In this document: one piece after another, positions 15,679 to 25,016 of the stretch
Layout of the letters: each line of letters opens with the position of its first letter
How positions within the stretch are numbered: the stretch's first letter is position 1
NCBI GenBank assembly: GCA_017620615.1
Contig: JAGAUW010000002.1
Location: 1-64,000 of the forward strand
Direction of reading: 5' to 3'
Source of the DNA: Clostridia bacterium
GTDB taxonomy: Bacteria; Bacillota; Clostridia; Monoglobales; Monoglobaceae
Length of the DNA: 64,000 bases
Notes under the pieces: generated by a model
What the model saw: the letters and a program-made list of their open reading frames with translations, nothing else
The model's database searches: none
Told to the model about the DNA's origin: nothing
Translations under genes and position numbers: made by a program

Positions 15679-16629
15679 ATGAAAAAGATTATTTCAATTG
15701 TACTTTCTTTGGCGCTTGTTCTGGCTCTTACAGCTTGTGGCGGTGCAGGTACAAAAATGACAATGGGTACAGGCGGCACAGCTGGTACATATTATGGTTA
15801 CGGCGGCGTTCTTGGTCAGTATATTACCAACAATGCAGGCGTAAATGTTACTGTTGTTTCAACTGACGGCTCAAAGGCAAATATTCAGGGAATTGACGCT
15901 GGCAATTATCAGCTCGGCACAGTTCAGTCTGATGTTATGTCTTATGCATGGGACGGCACGCGTTCTTTTGAGAGCGAAGGAAAGGTTGACTCTTTCCGCA
16001 CAGTTGCAGGTCTTTATGCAGAAGCAGTCCAGCTTGTTACAATGGACAAGAACATCAAATCAGTAAAAGACCTCAAGGGCAAGGCTGTTTCAATCGGCGC
16101 TCCTGGTTCAGGCGTTTATTTCAACGCTATGGACGTTCTCAAGGCTGCTGACCTTACAGAAAACGACATAAAAGCTCAGTATCAGTCATTTGCTGACAGT
16201 GCTGATGCACTCAAGGATGGCAAAATCGATGCAGCATTCATCGTAGCAGGACCACCAACACCCGCTATCACAGAACTTTGCACAACAAACAGTGCATACC
16301 TTGTTCCGATAGACGGCGAGGTTGCAGAAAAAATGATGGCTGACTGTCCTTTCTATACAGTACACACTGTTCCTGCAGGCACATACGCAGGTCAGACAGA
16401 GGATGTAAAAACTGTTACCGTTAAGGCTACTTTGATTGTAAGTGCGGATGCAGCAGAAGAAGATGTTTACAAGCTCACAGCTGCAATCTTTGATAACATT
16501 GAAGCCATCACTGCTGAAAACGGCAAGGGTGCAGAACTCAGTCTTGAAAACGCTACAAGCGGTATGACAGTTCCTTTCCACGCAGGTGCTGCTAAGTATT
16601 TTGCTGAAAAGGGAATTACTGTTGAATAA
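15679..16629 (+). CDS. TAXI-type TRAP transporter substrate-binding lipoprotein
   Basis: 316 residues. The lipoprotein signal ends in LTAC, so Cys20 is the lipidated residue and the protein sits on the outer face of the membrane. TMGTGGTAGTYYGYGG after the signal is the TAXI family glycine-rich start. VVSTDGSKANIQGIDAGNYQLGTVQSD and VKDLKGKAVSIGAPGSGVYFNAMDVL are further family blocks. TAXI proteins bind organic acids such as glutamate or 2-oxoglutarate; the ligand here is unknown. The permease follows after 76 bases containing a hairpin terminator. Confidence 0.93.
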   Translation: MKKIISIVLSLALVLALTACGGAGTKMTMGTGGTAGTYYGYGGVLGQYITNNAGVNVTVVSTDGSKANIQGIDAGNYQLGTVQSDVMSYAWDGTRSFESEGKVDSFRTVAGLYAEAVQLVTMDKNIKSVKDLKGKAVSIGAPGSGVYFNAMDVLKAADLTENDIKAQYQSFADSADALKDGKIDAAFIVAGPPTPAITELCTTNSAYLVPIDGEVAEKMMADCPFYTVHTVPAGTYAGQTEDVKTVTVKATLIVSADAAEEDVYKLTAAIFDNIEAITAENGKGAELSLENATSGMTVPFHAGAAKYFAEKGITVE

Positions 16630-16652
16630 TAGTTTGTAAAAAGAAAGTTTTG

Positions 16653-16683
16653 GCTGCGGCGAAACTTCGTCGCAGCTATTTTT
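16653..16683 (+). terminator. Internal terminator between binding protein and permease
   Basis: GCTGCGGCGAA pairs with TTCGTCGCAGC (11 bp with one G-T wobble, 16653-16676), then TATTTTTA. A partial terminator here would give more binding protein than permease, a common arrangement for solute-binding-protein operons. Confidence 0.8.
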
Positions 16684-16705
16684 ATGGTTTTACTAAGGAG
16701 GCATT

Positions 16706-18652
16706 ATGGCATTTTTAAAGAAAAATAAAACCCCTGAGATTAATGCGCCTATGGACCTTGATTCCGTTATGAAGAAATTTGACAGGGAGTCAAATACACG
16801 TATATGGGAGGGCGTACCTAAAATTCTGGTTACTTGTATTTTGGCTACTTTTTCTCTTTTTTGTATTTATGTTACTCTGTTTGCCAGCTGGCTTGAAGAA
16901 CTTAGACTTACATCCTTTGTGGCATTCATTGTGCTTCTTGGGTACATAGTTTATCCCGCACGAAAAGGTGTGCAAAGGGTGAACTATATGCCCTGGTACG
17001 ATTTTGTGCTTATGATTTGCGGAACAGGTACATTTTTGTATTATTCATTCAATGCAGTTTCCATAATTCAGCAGGGCAGCAATTTCCTTTGGTATCAGAT
17101 TGTGATTGGTATTGTGGGAACAATCTCACTCGTTGAGGTTTGTCGTCGCAGTGTCGGACTTCCCATTATAATTGTTGCGGCTTGTTTTATTGTTTATGCA
17201 CTCACAGCGGGGCTTTCAAACCCGACACTTTGGGGTAAGCTTAATTATGTCGTTCATTATTTGTTCTACAGCAAAGAAGGTATTTTGTCTACACCAATAA
17301 ACGTATGTTCAAAGTTTATTGTGGTATTTATTATCTTTGGTGCTTTCCTTGAACGTACAGGAATTGCCGATTTCTTCATTAAGATTTCAAATTCTGTGGT
17401 TGGTGGGTTTTCAGGAGGACCTGCAAAGGTTGCTGTTGTTGCCAGTGCCATGGAGGGTATGGTTTCAGGCTCTTCTGTTGCAAACACGGTAGGTTCAGGT
17501 TCGGTTACAATTCCCCTTATGAAGAAAACAGGTTACAAGCCGGAATTTGCGGCTGCTGCTGAGGCTTCTGCTTCAACAGGCGGACAGATAATGCCACCTA
17601 TTATGGGCGCGGCAGCGTTCCTTATGGCTGACTATGTGGGTGTTCCTTATAGCAACATAGTCCTTCGTGCAATTTTACCTGCAGTACTCTATTTTGCAGG
17701 AATTTTCATTGCTGTTCATTTGGAAGCAAAAAAAGAGGGGCTTCGCGGACTTACAAAGGAAGAACTTCCACGTCTGGTGCCTCTGCTTAAAAGCACATAT
17801 TTGTTACTTCCTTTGATTGTACTTATTTATCTTGTAGGTACAAGCCAGCGTTCAATTCAGTATGCGGCGGCTATTGCGATTGTTGTTGCTATTGTTGTGA
17901 GTCTCTTTAATAAAGAAAACCGTATTACGCCCAAAAGGATATGGGAAGCCCTTGCGGCAGGCGGTCAGGGTATGATCACCGTTGCTGCAGCTTGCGGCGT
18001 TGCAGGTATTATTGCAGGAACAATCACTATGACAGGTCTTGCAAACGTTATGATAAACGGTATTGTGGCACTTGCTGGAAATCAGGTTATTATAGCGCTG
18101 TTTTTAACTATGCTTTGCTGTATTGTACTTGGTATGGGTGTTCCAACTACTGCCAACTATTGCATTATGGCAGCTACCTGTGCACCGATTCTTGTGCGTA
18201 TGGGTGTTCCGGCTATTGCGGCACATTTCTTTGTGTTCTATTTTGGAATCGTTGCTGACCTTACACCACCGGTGGCTCTGGCGGCATATGCCGGTGCGGC
18301 TATTGCTCAGGCAAACCCAATGAAGACGGCGGTTACAGCAACAAAGCTTGCTATTGGTGCTTTTATTGTGCCATATGTGTTTGCTCTCAATCCGGCAATG
18401 CTCTTTATTGACACAACCGCATGGGAGGTTATTCAAATCAGTATAACCTCACTTATTGGTATTTTTGCAGTTTCGGCAGCCCTGGAGGGGTATCTTTTCC
18501 ACCATATGCCGTGGTATCAGCGCGTGATAAGCGCTGTTGGCGGACTTATGCTGATTTATCCAGGTGCGGTCACTGATGCTGTGGGTGTTGCACTTGTGGC
18601 GATTGTTGTTGTTATTCAAATTTTGGTGAGAAATAAAAAAGTAGATATTTAA
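16706..18652 (+). CDS. TRAP transporter fused permease (TAXI type)
   Basis: 648 residues and strongly hydrophobic, with about 16 or more likely membrane segments. The small DctQ-like part (four helices at the N-terminus) is fused to the large DctM-like part. Signature stretches include GGFSGGPAKVAVVASAMEG, ASASTGGQIMPPIMGAAAF and GMGVPTTANY, the last two forming the hairpin substrate site in DctM proteins. With the upstream lipoprotein this makes a complete sodium-driven secondary transporter. The start ATG follows AAGGAGG. Confidence 0.95.
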   Translation: MAFLKKNKTPEINAPMDLDSVMKKFDRESNTRIWEGVPKILVTCILATFSLFCIYVTLFASWLEELRLTSFVAFIVLLGYIVYPARKGVQRVNYMPWYDFVLMICGTGTFLYYSFNAVSIIQQGSNFLWYQIVIGIVGTISLVEVCRRSVGLPIIIVAACFIVYALTAGLSNPTLWGKLNYVVHYLFYSKEGILSTPINVCSKFIVVFIIFGAFLERTGIADFFIKISNSVVGGFSGGPAKVAVVASAMEGMVSGSSVANTVGSGSVTIPLMKKTGYKPEFAAAAEASASTGGQIMPPIMGAAAFLMADYVGVPYSNIVLRAILPAVLYFAGIFIAVHLEAKKEGLRGLTKEELPRLVPLLKSTYLLLPLIVLIYLVGTSQRSIQYAAAIAIVVAIVVSLFNKENRITPKRIWEALAAGGQGMITVAAACGVAGIIAGTITMTGLANVMINGIVALAGNQVIIALFLTMLCCIVLGMGVPTTANYCIMAATCAPILVRMGVPAIAAHFFVFYFGIVADLTPPVALAAYAGAAIAQANPMKTAVTATKLAIGAFIVPYVFALNPAMLFIDTTAWEVIQISITSLIGIFAVSAALEGYLFHHMPWYQRVISAVGGLMLIYPGAVTDAVGVALVAIVVVIQILVRNKKVDI

Positions 18653-18668
18653 AGCGTAATATAAAAAG

Positions 18669-18696
18669 ACCTTTTCCGAAAAGAAAAGGTTTTTTT
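18669..18696 (+). terminator. Terminator of the TAXI-TRAP operon
   Basis: ACCTTTTC pairs with GAAAAGGT around a six-base loop and is followed by six or more T residues. Confidence 0.88.
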
Positions 18697-18731
18697 GTGC
18701 CAAAAACTTCTGACAAAATTACTTATAATGT

Positions 18732-18760
18732 TTGCTTTTTCAAAAAACTTGTGATATAAT
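18732..18760 (+). promoter_or_regulatory. Sigma-A promoter of the acyltransferase/ligase pair
   Basis: TTGCTT (18732-18737) and TATAAT (18755-18760) are 17 bases apart. A TTTGCC/GGCAAA mini-hairpin follows in the leader (about 18778-18794), just before AAAGGAG. Confidence 0.75.
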
Positions 18761-18812
18761 ATTTCGGTATGATGTTTTTTGCCTGATGGCAAATTAACAA
18801 AGGAGTGATTTT

Positions 18813-19679
18813 GTGAGAAAATTTGGTGACAGAAATGATGCTTATCGTATCCGTGATATTGACGGTGTGCATTTTTATATGGCATATCTTATGCCCAAAC
18901 GGACTCAGGCGGAAGTATACATCAATGAAAAGATTGATGTGACAGAGCTTCTTGAATACATAAAAGAAAAGAATTCTACAGGTGAGCGGAAGGTTACGCT
19001 GTTTCACTGTGTGATTGCTGCTGTGGCGAGAACAATCAAAATGCGGCCACTCCTCAACCGATATATATCAGGAAAGCATTATTACATGCGTCACGATATC
19101 TCTATGGGATTTACGGTGAAGAAAAAGTTCACTGACCATGCTGAAGAGACGCTTATGATTTATCACCCAAAGGATGATGAAAATGTTACCGCTATAACGG
19201 ACAGACTTTCACCAAAGGTGGCAGAGGCAAAGCGCGAGGATAAAGGGATAAAGGTTGATGATATACTTAATATTGTCAAAAAACTGCCAAAACCCATTAT
19301 GCATTTGTTTATGGCTTTTATGCGGTTTGTGGATAATTTTGGTCTTATGCCAAAAGCTTTCAGCAGTGTTGATACGAATTATGTTACTGTGCTTTTGTCA
19401 AACCTCGGAAGCATTAAATGTGATGCTGTATATCACCATCTCAACAACTTTGGCACAAACGGAATTGTTATTACCATTGGTGAGATACACAAAGAACCCA
19501 TTTTTGACGAAAATGGCGAGGCGAAAGTGCGTGATGTGGTGAACGTTGGTGTCACCTTGGATGAGCGTATTGCTGATGGATTTTATTTTGCACGTTCACT
19601 AAAGCTTGTGAAGCATTTGTTCAAGAATCCAGAGCTTCTTGATAAAAAACTTGGGGAGGAAATTGATTTTGAGTTCTGA
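18813..19679 (+). CDS. Stand-alone 2-oxoacid dehydrogenase acyltransferase (E2/CAT)-like protein
   Basis: 288 residues from a GTG set by AAAGGAGTGA. The fold matches the E2/chloramphenicol-acetyltransferase catalytic domain: TLFHCVIAAVARTIKMRPLLNRYI, a central KKLPKPIMHLFMAFMRFVDNFG helix pair, NYVTVLLSNLGSI, and the C-terminal motif. There is no lipoyl or E1/E3-binding domain, so it is not part of a normal dehydrogenase complex. In E2 enzymes the C-terminal motif is DHRxxDG, with catalytic histidine. Here it reads DERIADG (250-256), so Glu251 takes the histidine's place. The stop overlaps the start of an acyl-CoA ligase gene, which suggests the two proteins handle the same acyl group. Confidence 0.82.
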   Translation: MRKFGDRNDAYRIRDIDGVHFYMAYLMPKRTQAEVYINEKIDVTELLEYIKEKNSTGERKVTLFHCVIAAVARTIKMRPLLNRYISGKHYYMRHDISMGFTVKKKFTDHAEETLMIYHPKDDENVTAITDRLSPKVAEAKREDKGIKVDDILNIVKKLPKPIMHLFMAFMRFVDNFGLMPKAFSSVDTNYVTVLLSNLGSIKCDAVYHHLNNFGTNGIVITIGEIHKEPIFDENGEAKVRDVVNVGVTLDERIADGFYFARSLKLVKHLFKNPELLDKKLGEEIDFEF

Positions 19680-21372
19680 TGCTAAATGGTTCAAATACTA
19701 TGGAGATGTTCCTCATACCATTGACTATCCGGACATTTCTATGTATGAAATAATAAAGCGTTCAAAAGAAAAATATGGCTCATATATTGCCTATGATTTT
19801 ATGGGTAAGGCTGTTTCTTTTGAAAAACTTATTGATGAAATAGATGATTGTGCCAAGGCTCTGCTTGCACAAGGAATAAAGGCGGGGGATACTGTTACAA
19901 TATGCCTTCCCAATGTTCCTCAGGCGGTTATTATGCTTTATGCATTAAACAAAATCGGTGCTGTTGCCAGCATGGTTCACCCTCTTTCGGCCGAAAACGA
20001 AATTATGTTTTATCTCAATGAGAGCAACAGCCGTATGGCAATAACTCTTAGCCAGTTTTATGATAAGTTTGAGGCAATAAAAGGAAAAACTCCTGTTGAA
20101 AAGGTTATTGTTGCAAAAATTGAGGAAGCTCTTCCTGTGGTAAAAGGCTTTTTCTATAAATTTGTCGGTAAAGAGCCAAGGGTAGCAGATGACCCGTGGG
20201 TAATTTCGTGGCAGGATTTTATGAATAAGGCAAAGAATTATGCTGGCGAAAGCGATTTTGTGGGAAAAGGTGAAGATTCAGCTGTTATACTGTTTAGTGG
20301 AGGTACCACAGGTACATCAAAGGGTATTTTGCTTACAAACCTCAACTTCAACGCTCTTGCTATGCAGACTGCTGCGGCATCCTCATGCTTTGAAGCGGGT
20401 GATACTATGCTCTCTGTTATGCCGATTTTCCACGGATTTGGACTTGGTGTGGGAATACATACAATTCTTGCATATGCAGGCAAATGTGTGCTTGTTCCGA
20501 GACTCAATGTTGAAGAATTCCCTGGTCTTTTCAAAAAGTACAGACCCAATTATATGGCTGGAGTACCAACTCTTTTTGAAGCGATGATGAGAAATGAGGA
20601 AATGAAAAAAGCGGACCTTTCGTGTCTTAAGGGCCTTTTCAGTGGTGGTGATTCCCTTTCTATTGAACTCAAGAAAAAAATAGATGCTTTCCTCAAAGAC
20701 GGTGGTGCGAAAATTCAGGTGCGTGAAGGGTATGGCACGACAGAGTGTGTAACCGCAAGTTGTCTTACCCCGATTGATTATTACCGCGAGGGAAGCATTG
20801 GAATACCTTTCCCTGATACCTTTTATAAAATTGTTGTACCCAACACCAATGAAGAAGCAGCGGTGGGCGAAATGGGTGAGATTTGTATTTCCGGCCCCAC
20901 TCTTATGAAAGGGTATATAAACAATCCAAAAGAAACAAGTCAGACTCTTCGGGTTCATGATGATGGAAAAACTTATCTTCATACGGGCGACCTTGGATAT
21001 ATGGATGAGGATGGATTTATCTATTTTGTGCAGCGTCTCAAAAGAATGATTGTTACCAGTGGATACAACGTATATCCATCACAGATTGAAAATGTTATAG
21101 ATTCTCATGAAGCGGTGATGTTCAGTACTGTTATTGGTGTCAAGGATGACTACCGTATGCAGCGTGTGAAAGCTTTTGTGGTGCTTAAACCCGGTTTTTC
21201 ACCTACTGATGAAATAAAAAAATCAATAAAGGCACATTGTGAAAAAAATATTGCTAAATATGCTCTCCCACGGGAATATGAGTATCGTGACAGCCTACCC
21301 AAGACTTTGGTGGGGAAGGTTGCTTACCGCGAGCTTGAACGCGAGGAAGAAGAAAAGCTTTTGATAAGATAA
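19669..21372 (+). CDS. Acyl-CoA synthetase / AMP-dependent ligase
   Basis: 567 residues from TTG 19669, chosen because GGGGAGGA lies 8 bases upstream (an earlier in-frame start at 19639 lacks a site). Adenylate-forming enzyme motifs are in order: ILFSGGTTGTSKGI (P-loop), VREGYGTTE, YLHTGDLGYMDEDGFIYFVQR, the hinge RLKRMIVTSGYNVYPSQIE, and the C-terminal LPKTLVGKVAYRE with the catalytic lysine. It activates a carboxylic acid to the acyl-AMP and then the CoA thioester; chain length is unknown. It overlaps the E2-like gene by 11 bases, so the two are translationally coupled. Confidence 0.93.
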   Translation: MSSDAKWFKYYGDVPHTIDYPDISMYEIIKRSKEKYGSYIAYDFMGKAVSFEKLIDEIDDCAKALLAQGIKAGDTVTICLPNVPQAVIMLYALNKIGAVASMVHPLSAENEIMFYLNESNSRMAITLSQFYDKFEAIKGKTPVEKVIVAKIEEALPVVKGFFYKFVGKEPRVADDPWVISWQDFMNKAKNYAGESDFVGKGEDSAVILFSGGTTGTSKGILLTNLNFNALAMQTAAASSCFEAGDTMLSVMPIFHGFGLGVGIHTILAYAGKCVLVPRLNVEEFPGLFKKYRPNYMAGVPTLFEAMMRNEEMKKADLSCLKGLFSGGDSLSIELKKKIDAFLKDGGAKIQVREGYGTTECVTASCLTPIDYYREGSIGIPFPDTFYKIVVPNTNEEAAVGEMGEICISGPTLMKGYINNPKETSQTLRVHDDGKTYLHTGDLGYMDEDGFIYFVQRLKRMIVTSGYNVYPSQIENVIDSHEAVMFSTVIGVKDDYRMQRVKAFVVLKPGFSPTDEIKKSIKAHCEKNIAKYALPREYEYRDSLPKTLVGKVAYRELEREEEEKLLIR

Positions 21373-21429
21373 AAAATCTGGCAGTAATACGTTTTTTATT
21401 ATGACATGGGTGAAGGACAAGGAGAAATT

Positions 21430-22266
21430 ATGAAAAATTCAAAATCTATTTTATTAACTGTTTTGGGAACGATGATTACTGGGTTTGGTATTGGTGCATT
21501 TCTCACACCCAACAAAATCGTGGGTGGCGGAGCGTCAGGTCTTTCAACTACGCTTTATCACGCGCTGAATATACCTCCGGGTTTGGGTTTCTTTGTAATA
21601 AATATTATATTTTTGATAATGGGACTTAAAGTTCTCGGTAAAAGCTTTATTCTCAAAACTTTGTTTGGGGCAACTCTTTTATCTGTGTTTGTTCAGGTCT
21701 TTTCTATGTTGCCCATATATGTTGGAAATCTTTTGCTTGCAACAATATTTGGAGGAGTGCTTTATGGCATTGGCATTGGTCTCAGTTTTGCAGCAGGTGC
21801 GTCTACCGGGGGCACGGATATACTCGGCAGAATTGTTCAGGTAAAATTCGGGCACTTGCCAATCGGCAAGATTCTTCTGGCTTTGGATGGCGTTATTATT
21901 GCGGTATCGTGGATTATTTTTAAGGATATTGAGCTTATTCTGTATGGTATAATAACTTTGTTTGTTTCGTCTTTTTCCATAGATTATGTTATAAGTAAGC
22001 TAAATGTTTCTCGTATGGCTTTTGTTATAACAGAACGTGGAGAAGAGATTTCAAACAAGCTTGTTTCAACTTCGCCCCGAGGCGTTACTCGTATCGATGT
22101 AATGGGAGCATATACAAATGAACCAAGGCAGATGCTTTTCTGTGCTCTCAAAGAAAGCGAAGCAGAAGCTTTTCAAAAAAAGATACTTGAAATAGACGAA
22201 AATGCATTTATTGTATTTTCAGAGTCACAAAGAATAAAAGGAAACGGTTTTTATTTGTATAAATGA
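21430..22266 (+). CDS. YitT family membrane protein
   Basis: 278 residues from ATG 21430, which follows AAGGAGAA (a start at 21406 has no site). Five to six membrane segments form the DUF161/YitT core (TPNKIVGGGASGLSTTLYHALN, FAAGASTGGTDILGRIVQ). A soluble C-terminal DUF2179 domain follows (about 195-278, with SPRGVTRIDVMGAYTNEPRQMLFCALK). The function of the family is unsettled. It lies 57 bases behind the ligase with no obvious promoter and may be read through from it. Confidence 0.92.
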   Translation: MKNSKSILLTVLGTMITGFGIGAFLTPNKIVGGGASGLSTTLYHALNIPPGLGFFVINIIFLIMGLKVLGKSFILKTLFGATLLSVFVQVFSMLPIYVGNLLLATIFGGVLYGIGIGLSFAAGASTGGTDILGRIVQVKFGHLPIGKILLALDGVIIAVSWIIFKDIELILYGIITLFVSSFSIDYVISKLNVSRMAFVITERGEEISNKLVSTSPRGVTRIDVMGAYTNEPRQMLFCALKESEAEAFQKKILEIDENAFIVFSESQRIKGNGFYLYK

Positions 22267-22346
22267 TTTTTGGCGGGATATTTTTCTGCCAATAGATGAA
22301 AAATAACCTTATAAAATATTTTACATAAAGAAAAGGAAGCGAAAAA

Positions 22347-23654
22347 ATGAGTACATTATTATCAGTTTCAGTTGCATTGCTGGCAGGTCTTCTCATGACC
22401 AGAGTATTTAAACCATTTAAGTTGCCTTCGGTAACAGCATATCTTATTGCGGGTGTTTTGATAGGGCCTTATTGCATAGGAAGGGTTGGTTTTGAGGGGA
22501 TAGGCTTCACCTCGGCAGAGGCGGTTGAACGCCTTGGCCTTGTTTCGGAAGTGGCACTTGGTTTCATTGCTTTTTCCATCGGAAGTGAATTTAGACTTTC
22601 AGAGCTTAAGAAGACGGGAAAGCAGGCATTTGTGATTGGTATATTCCAGGCACTTGTAGCAACTTTATTTGTTGATTTGGCACTTGTAGGAATTCATTTC
22701 ATTATGCCCGACAAAATTACAATACCACAGGCGATTATTCTTGGTGCAATAGCTACTGCAACAGCTCCGGCGGCTACCTTGATGGTTGTACGTCAGTACA
22801 AAGCGAACGGACCTCTTACCAAGTTGCTTCTCCCAATAGTTGCTCTTGATGATGCGGTGGGACTTGTTGTTTTTGCGGTATCTTTCGGCATTGCAAAAAC
22901 TATGATGTCAGGCAATCTTGATTTAATTTCAATCATTGTAAATCCTTTGGTTGAGATTGCGTGCTCATTGACCCTCGGTGCAATTATGGGATGGATACTC
23001 ACTCAGCTTGAAAAAATGTTTAATTCAAACACCAATCGTCTAAATATGACAATTGCCTTTGTGTTCCTTACGGTTGCACTTTCTATGATTGATTTTCATA
23101 TTGGAAGTGTTCATATCAGTTTTTCATCATTGCTTGTATGTATGATGCTTGGAACAATATTCTGCAATATCTGTCCCCTTTCTCACGATTTGATGGAAAA
23201 ATCAGACAAGTGGACATCACCGCTTCTGGCTCTGTTTTTTGTTATCAGCGGTGCAGAACTTGAACTTAATGTTTTTCTTGATTGGGCAATTGTGGTTGTC
23301 GGCATTGTGTATATTTTGTTCCGTTGCCTCGGAAAGTACGTTGGAACATTTATTAGTGCCAAAGCAACGGATTGTGCTCCTCAGATATGCAAGTATTTGG
23401 GTATAACGCTGTTTCCTCAGGCAGGAGTTGCTCTTGGAATGTGTGCTATCGTTGCGGCATCCGCTGAAATGGGAGCAGAGGGTGCTTTGGTGCGGAACAT
23501 AACACTTTTTGCGGTTCTTATATACGAGCTGGTTGGTCCTATTCTCACCCGTCAGGCACTTACCTTGGCAGGAGACATCAAGCCTATGCCTGACCACGTT
23601 AAAAACCGTCGTGAGACAAAGCTTGAAGAAGCAAAGAACAAAGCTAATAAATAA
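22347..23654 (+). CDS. Cation:proton antiporter (CPA2 / Kef-type membrane domain)
   Basis: 435 residues with 12-13 hydrophobic segments. The opening SVALLAGLLMTRVFKPFKLPSVTAYLIAGVLIGP is the classic CPA2 first-helices signature, and ALDDAVGLVVFAVSF carries the paired aspartates of the ion site. There is no RCK/TrkA-N domain after the membrane part, so nucleotide gating is absent. The substrate (Na+ or K+ for H+) cannot be told. The 80 bases before it hold a weak TTGGC/GCCAA dyad and AT-rich sequence but no convincing promoter. A ClC-type gene follows behind a terminator. Confidence 0.92.
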   Translation: MSTLLSVSVALLAGLLMTRVFKPFKLPSVTAYLIAGVLIGPYCIGRVGFEGIGFTSAEAVERLGLVSEVALGFIAFSIGSEFRLSELKKTGKQAFVIGIFQALVATLFVDLALVGIHFIMPDKITIPQAIILGAIATATAPAATLMVVRQYKANGPLTKLLLPIVALDDAVGLVVFAVSFGIAKTMMSGNLDLISIIVNPLVEIACSLTLGAIMGWILTQLEKMFNSNTNRLNMTIAFVFLTVALSMIDFHIGSVHISFSSLLVCMMLGTIFCNICPLSHDLMEKSDKWTSPLLALFFVISGAELELNVFLDWAIVVVGIVYILFRCLGKYVGTFISAKATDCAPQICKYLGITLFPQAGVALGMCAIVAASAEMGAEGALVRNITLFAVLIYELVGPILTRQALTLAGDIKPMPDHVKNRRETKLEEAKNKANK

Positions 23655-23665
23655 AATTGAATATA

Positions 23666-23697
23666 AAATCCGGATGCTTGATGGTATTCGGATTTTT
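23666..23697 (+). terminator. Terminator between antiporter and ClC genes
   Basis: AAATCCG (23666-23672) pairs with CGGATTT (23689-23695) and runs into five T residues. The ClC gene's ribosome-binding site begins about 10 bases later, so read-through is possible. Confidence 0.65.
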
Positions 23698-23719
23698 CTT
23701 GGAAAAGGAGGGGAAAAAT

Positions 23720-24973
23720 GTGAATAAGGACAATGCGCTCAAAGGCTCGTTTGGTTATATCAAAGCTTTTCTCAAATGGGTTGTTATTGCATCTGCTCTA
23801 GGCTTATTTGGTGGTACTGTGGGCAGTGTATTCCATAAAAGTATTGAATTTGTAACAGATTTTAGAATAGAACATCCCTGGATAATATTTTTATTGCCCA
23901 TAGGCGGTCTTGTTATAAGCTTTATTTATTGGATTTGCAGAAAGAAAGGTCACATTGATACTAACCGAGTGATTGAGGCAGCAAGAAGTGATGAAAAAGT
24001 TCCTCTTGTTATGGCACCTCTTATTTTTGTGAGCACTGTTATAACCCATCTTCTTGGCGGATCAGCAGGGCGCGAGGGTGCTGCACTTCAGCTCGGCGGA
24101 AGTATTGGCTATAATATGGGAAAGTTGCTCCGACTCAAAAAAGAGGATACTCATAGTATTGTTATGGCAGGTATGAGCAGTGTTTTTTCTGCGTTGTTTG
24201 GGACACCAATTACTGCTGCTGTTTTTTCTCTTGAGGTGGTTTCTGTTGGGATTTTTCACTATGCAGGTCTCTTGCCGTGTATAATTTCTGCTTTTGTGGC
24301 ATACAGGGTATCACTTTGGTTTGGCAGTGTGCCAACACACTTTGATTTTGTTAATTTGCAACCCCCTGAATTTCATATTATGACAAAAGCAATAATTTTA
24401 GCAATTCTTTGTGCAATAGTGAGTATAGCTTTTTGCGTTTCAATCAAAAAGTGTGAAAAATTTGCAAAAAGATTTTGTCCCAACAAGTTTTTGCGTGCAT
24501 TTTTGGGCGGGGCAATAATAGTGGTGCTTACAGTTTTGGTTGGAACGTATGACTATAATGGCGCAGGTATGAAAGTGATAGAAAGGGCTCTTGGTGGAAC
24601 AGCGAGTCCCTGGGCATTTATTCTGAAAATTATATTTACCTCGATAACAATAGCTGCAGGATTTAAAGGTGGCGAAATTGTACCGACATTTTTTATAGGT
24701 GCTACCTTTGGATGTTTTGCAGGAGGACTTTTGGGGCTTGATGCAGGATTTGGTGCAGCCATAGGCTTTGTGGCTATGTTTTGTGGTGTTGTGAATTGTC
24801 CTATTGCATCAATAATTCTGGCGTTGGAAGCCTTTGGAAGTGAGTCGATTGTTGTGTTTGCGGCAGTATGTGCGGTAAGCTTTATGATGTCAGGATATTT
24901 TGGACTTTATAAAAGCCAGAGAATAGTTTATTCAAAACTCACGGAAGAATATGTTGATAAAAAGACAAAATAG
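23720..24973 (+). CDS. ClC-family chloride/fluoride channel or antiporter
   Basis: 417 residues from GTG 23720, set by AAGGAGGGG 6 bases upstream. The ClC motif GSAGREG is at 114-120, with Glu119 as the gating glutamate. The following residue is Ala instead of the usual Pro. Later family motifs include FSALFGTPITAAVFSLEV and FKGGEIVPTFFIGATFG. I count about 10 hydrophobic stretches. The sequence does not decide between a Cl-/H+ exchanger, a fluoride exporter and a passive channel. The gene neighbours a cation/proton antiporter, consistent with ion or pH homeostasis. Confidence 0.92.
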   Translation: MNKDNALKGSFGYIKAFLKWVVIASALGLFGGTVGSVFHKSIEFVTDFRIEHPWIIFLLPIGGLVISFIYWICRKKGHIDTNRVIEAARSDEKVPLVMAPLIFVSTVITHLLGGSAGREGAALQLGGSIGYNMGKLLRLKKEDTHSIVMAGMSSVFSALFGTPITAAVFSLEVVSVGIFHYAGLLPCIISAFVAYRVSLWFGSVPTHFDFVNLQPPEFHIMTKAIILAILCAIVSIAFCVSIKKCEKFAKRFCPNKFLRAFLGGAIIVVLTVLVGTYDYNGAGMKVIERALGGTASPWAFILKIIFTSITIAAGFKGGEIVPTFFIGATFGCFAGGLLGLDAGFGAAIGFVAMFCGVVNCPIASIILALEAFGSESIVVFAAVCAVSFMMSGYFGLYKSQRIVYSKLTEEYVDKKTK

Positions 24974-24978
24974 AAACA

Positions 24979-25008
24979 AAAAAACACACCCTGCGGGGTG
25001 TGTTTTTT
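24979..25008. terminator. Bidirectional terminator between converging transport genes
   Basis: AAAACACACCC pairs with GGGTGTGTTTT around a short GC-rich loop. T-runs are present in both directions. Confidence 0.92.
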
Positions 25009-25016
25009 ATCGTTGG

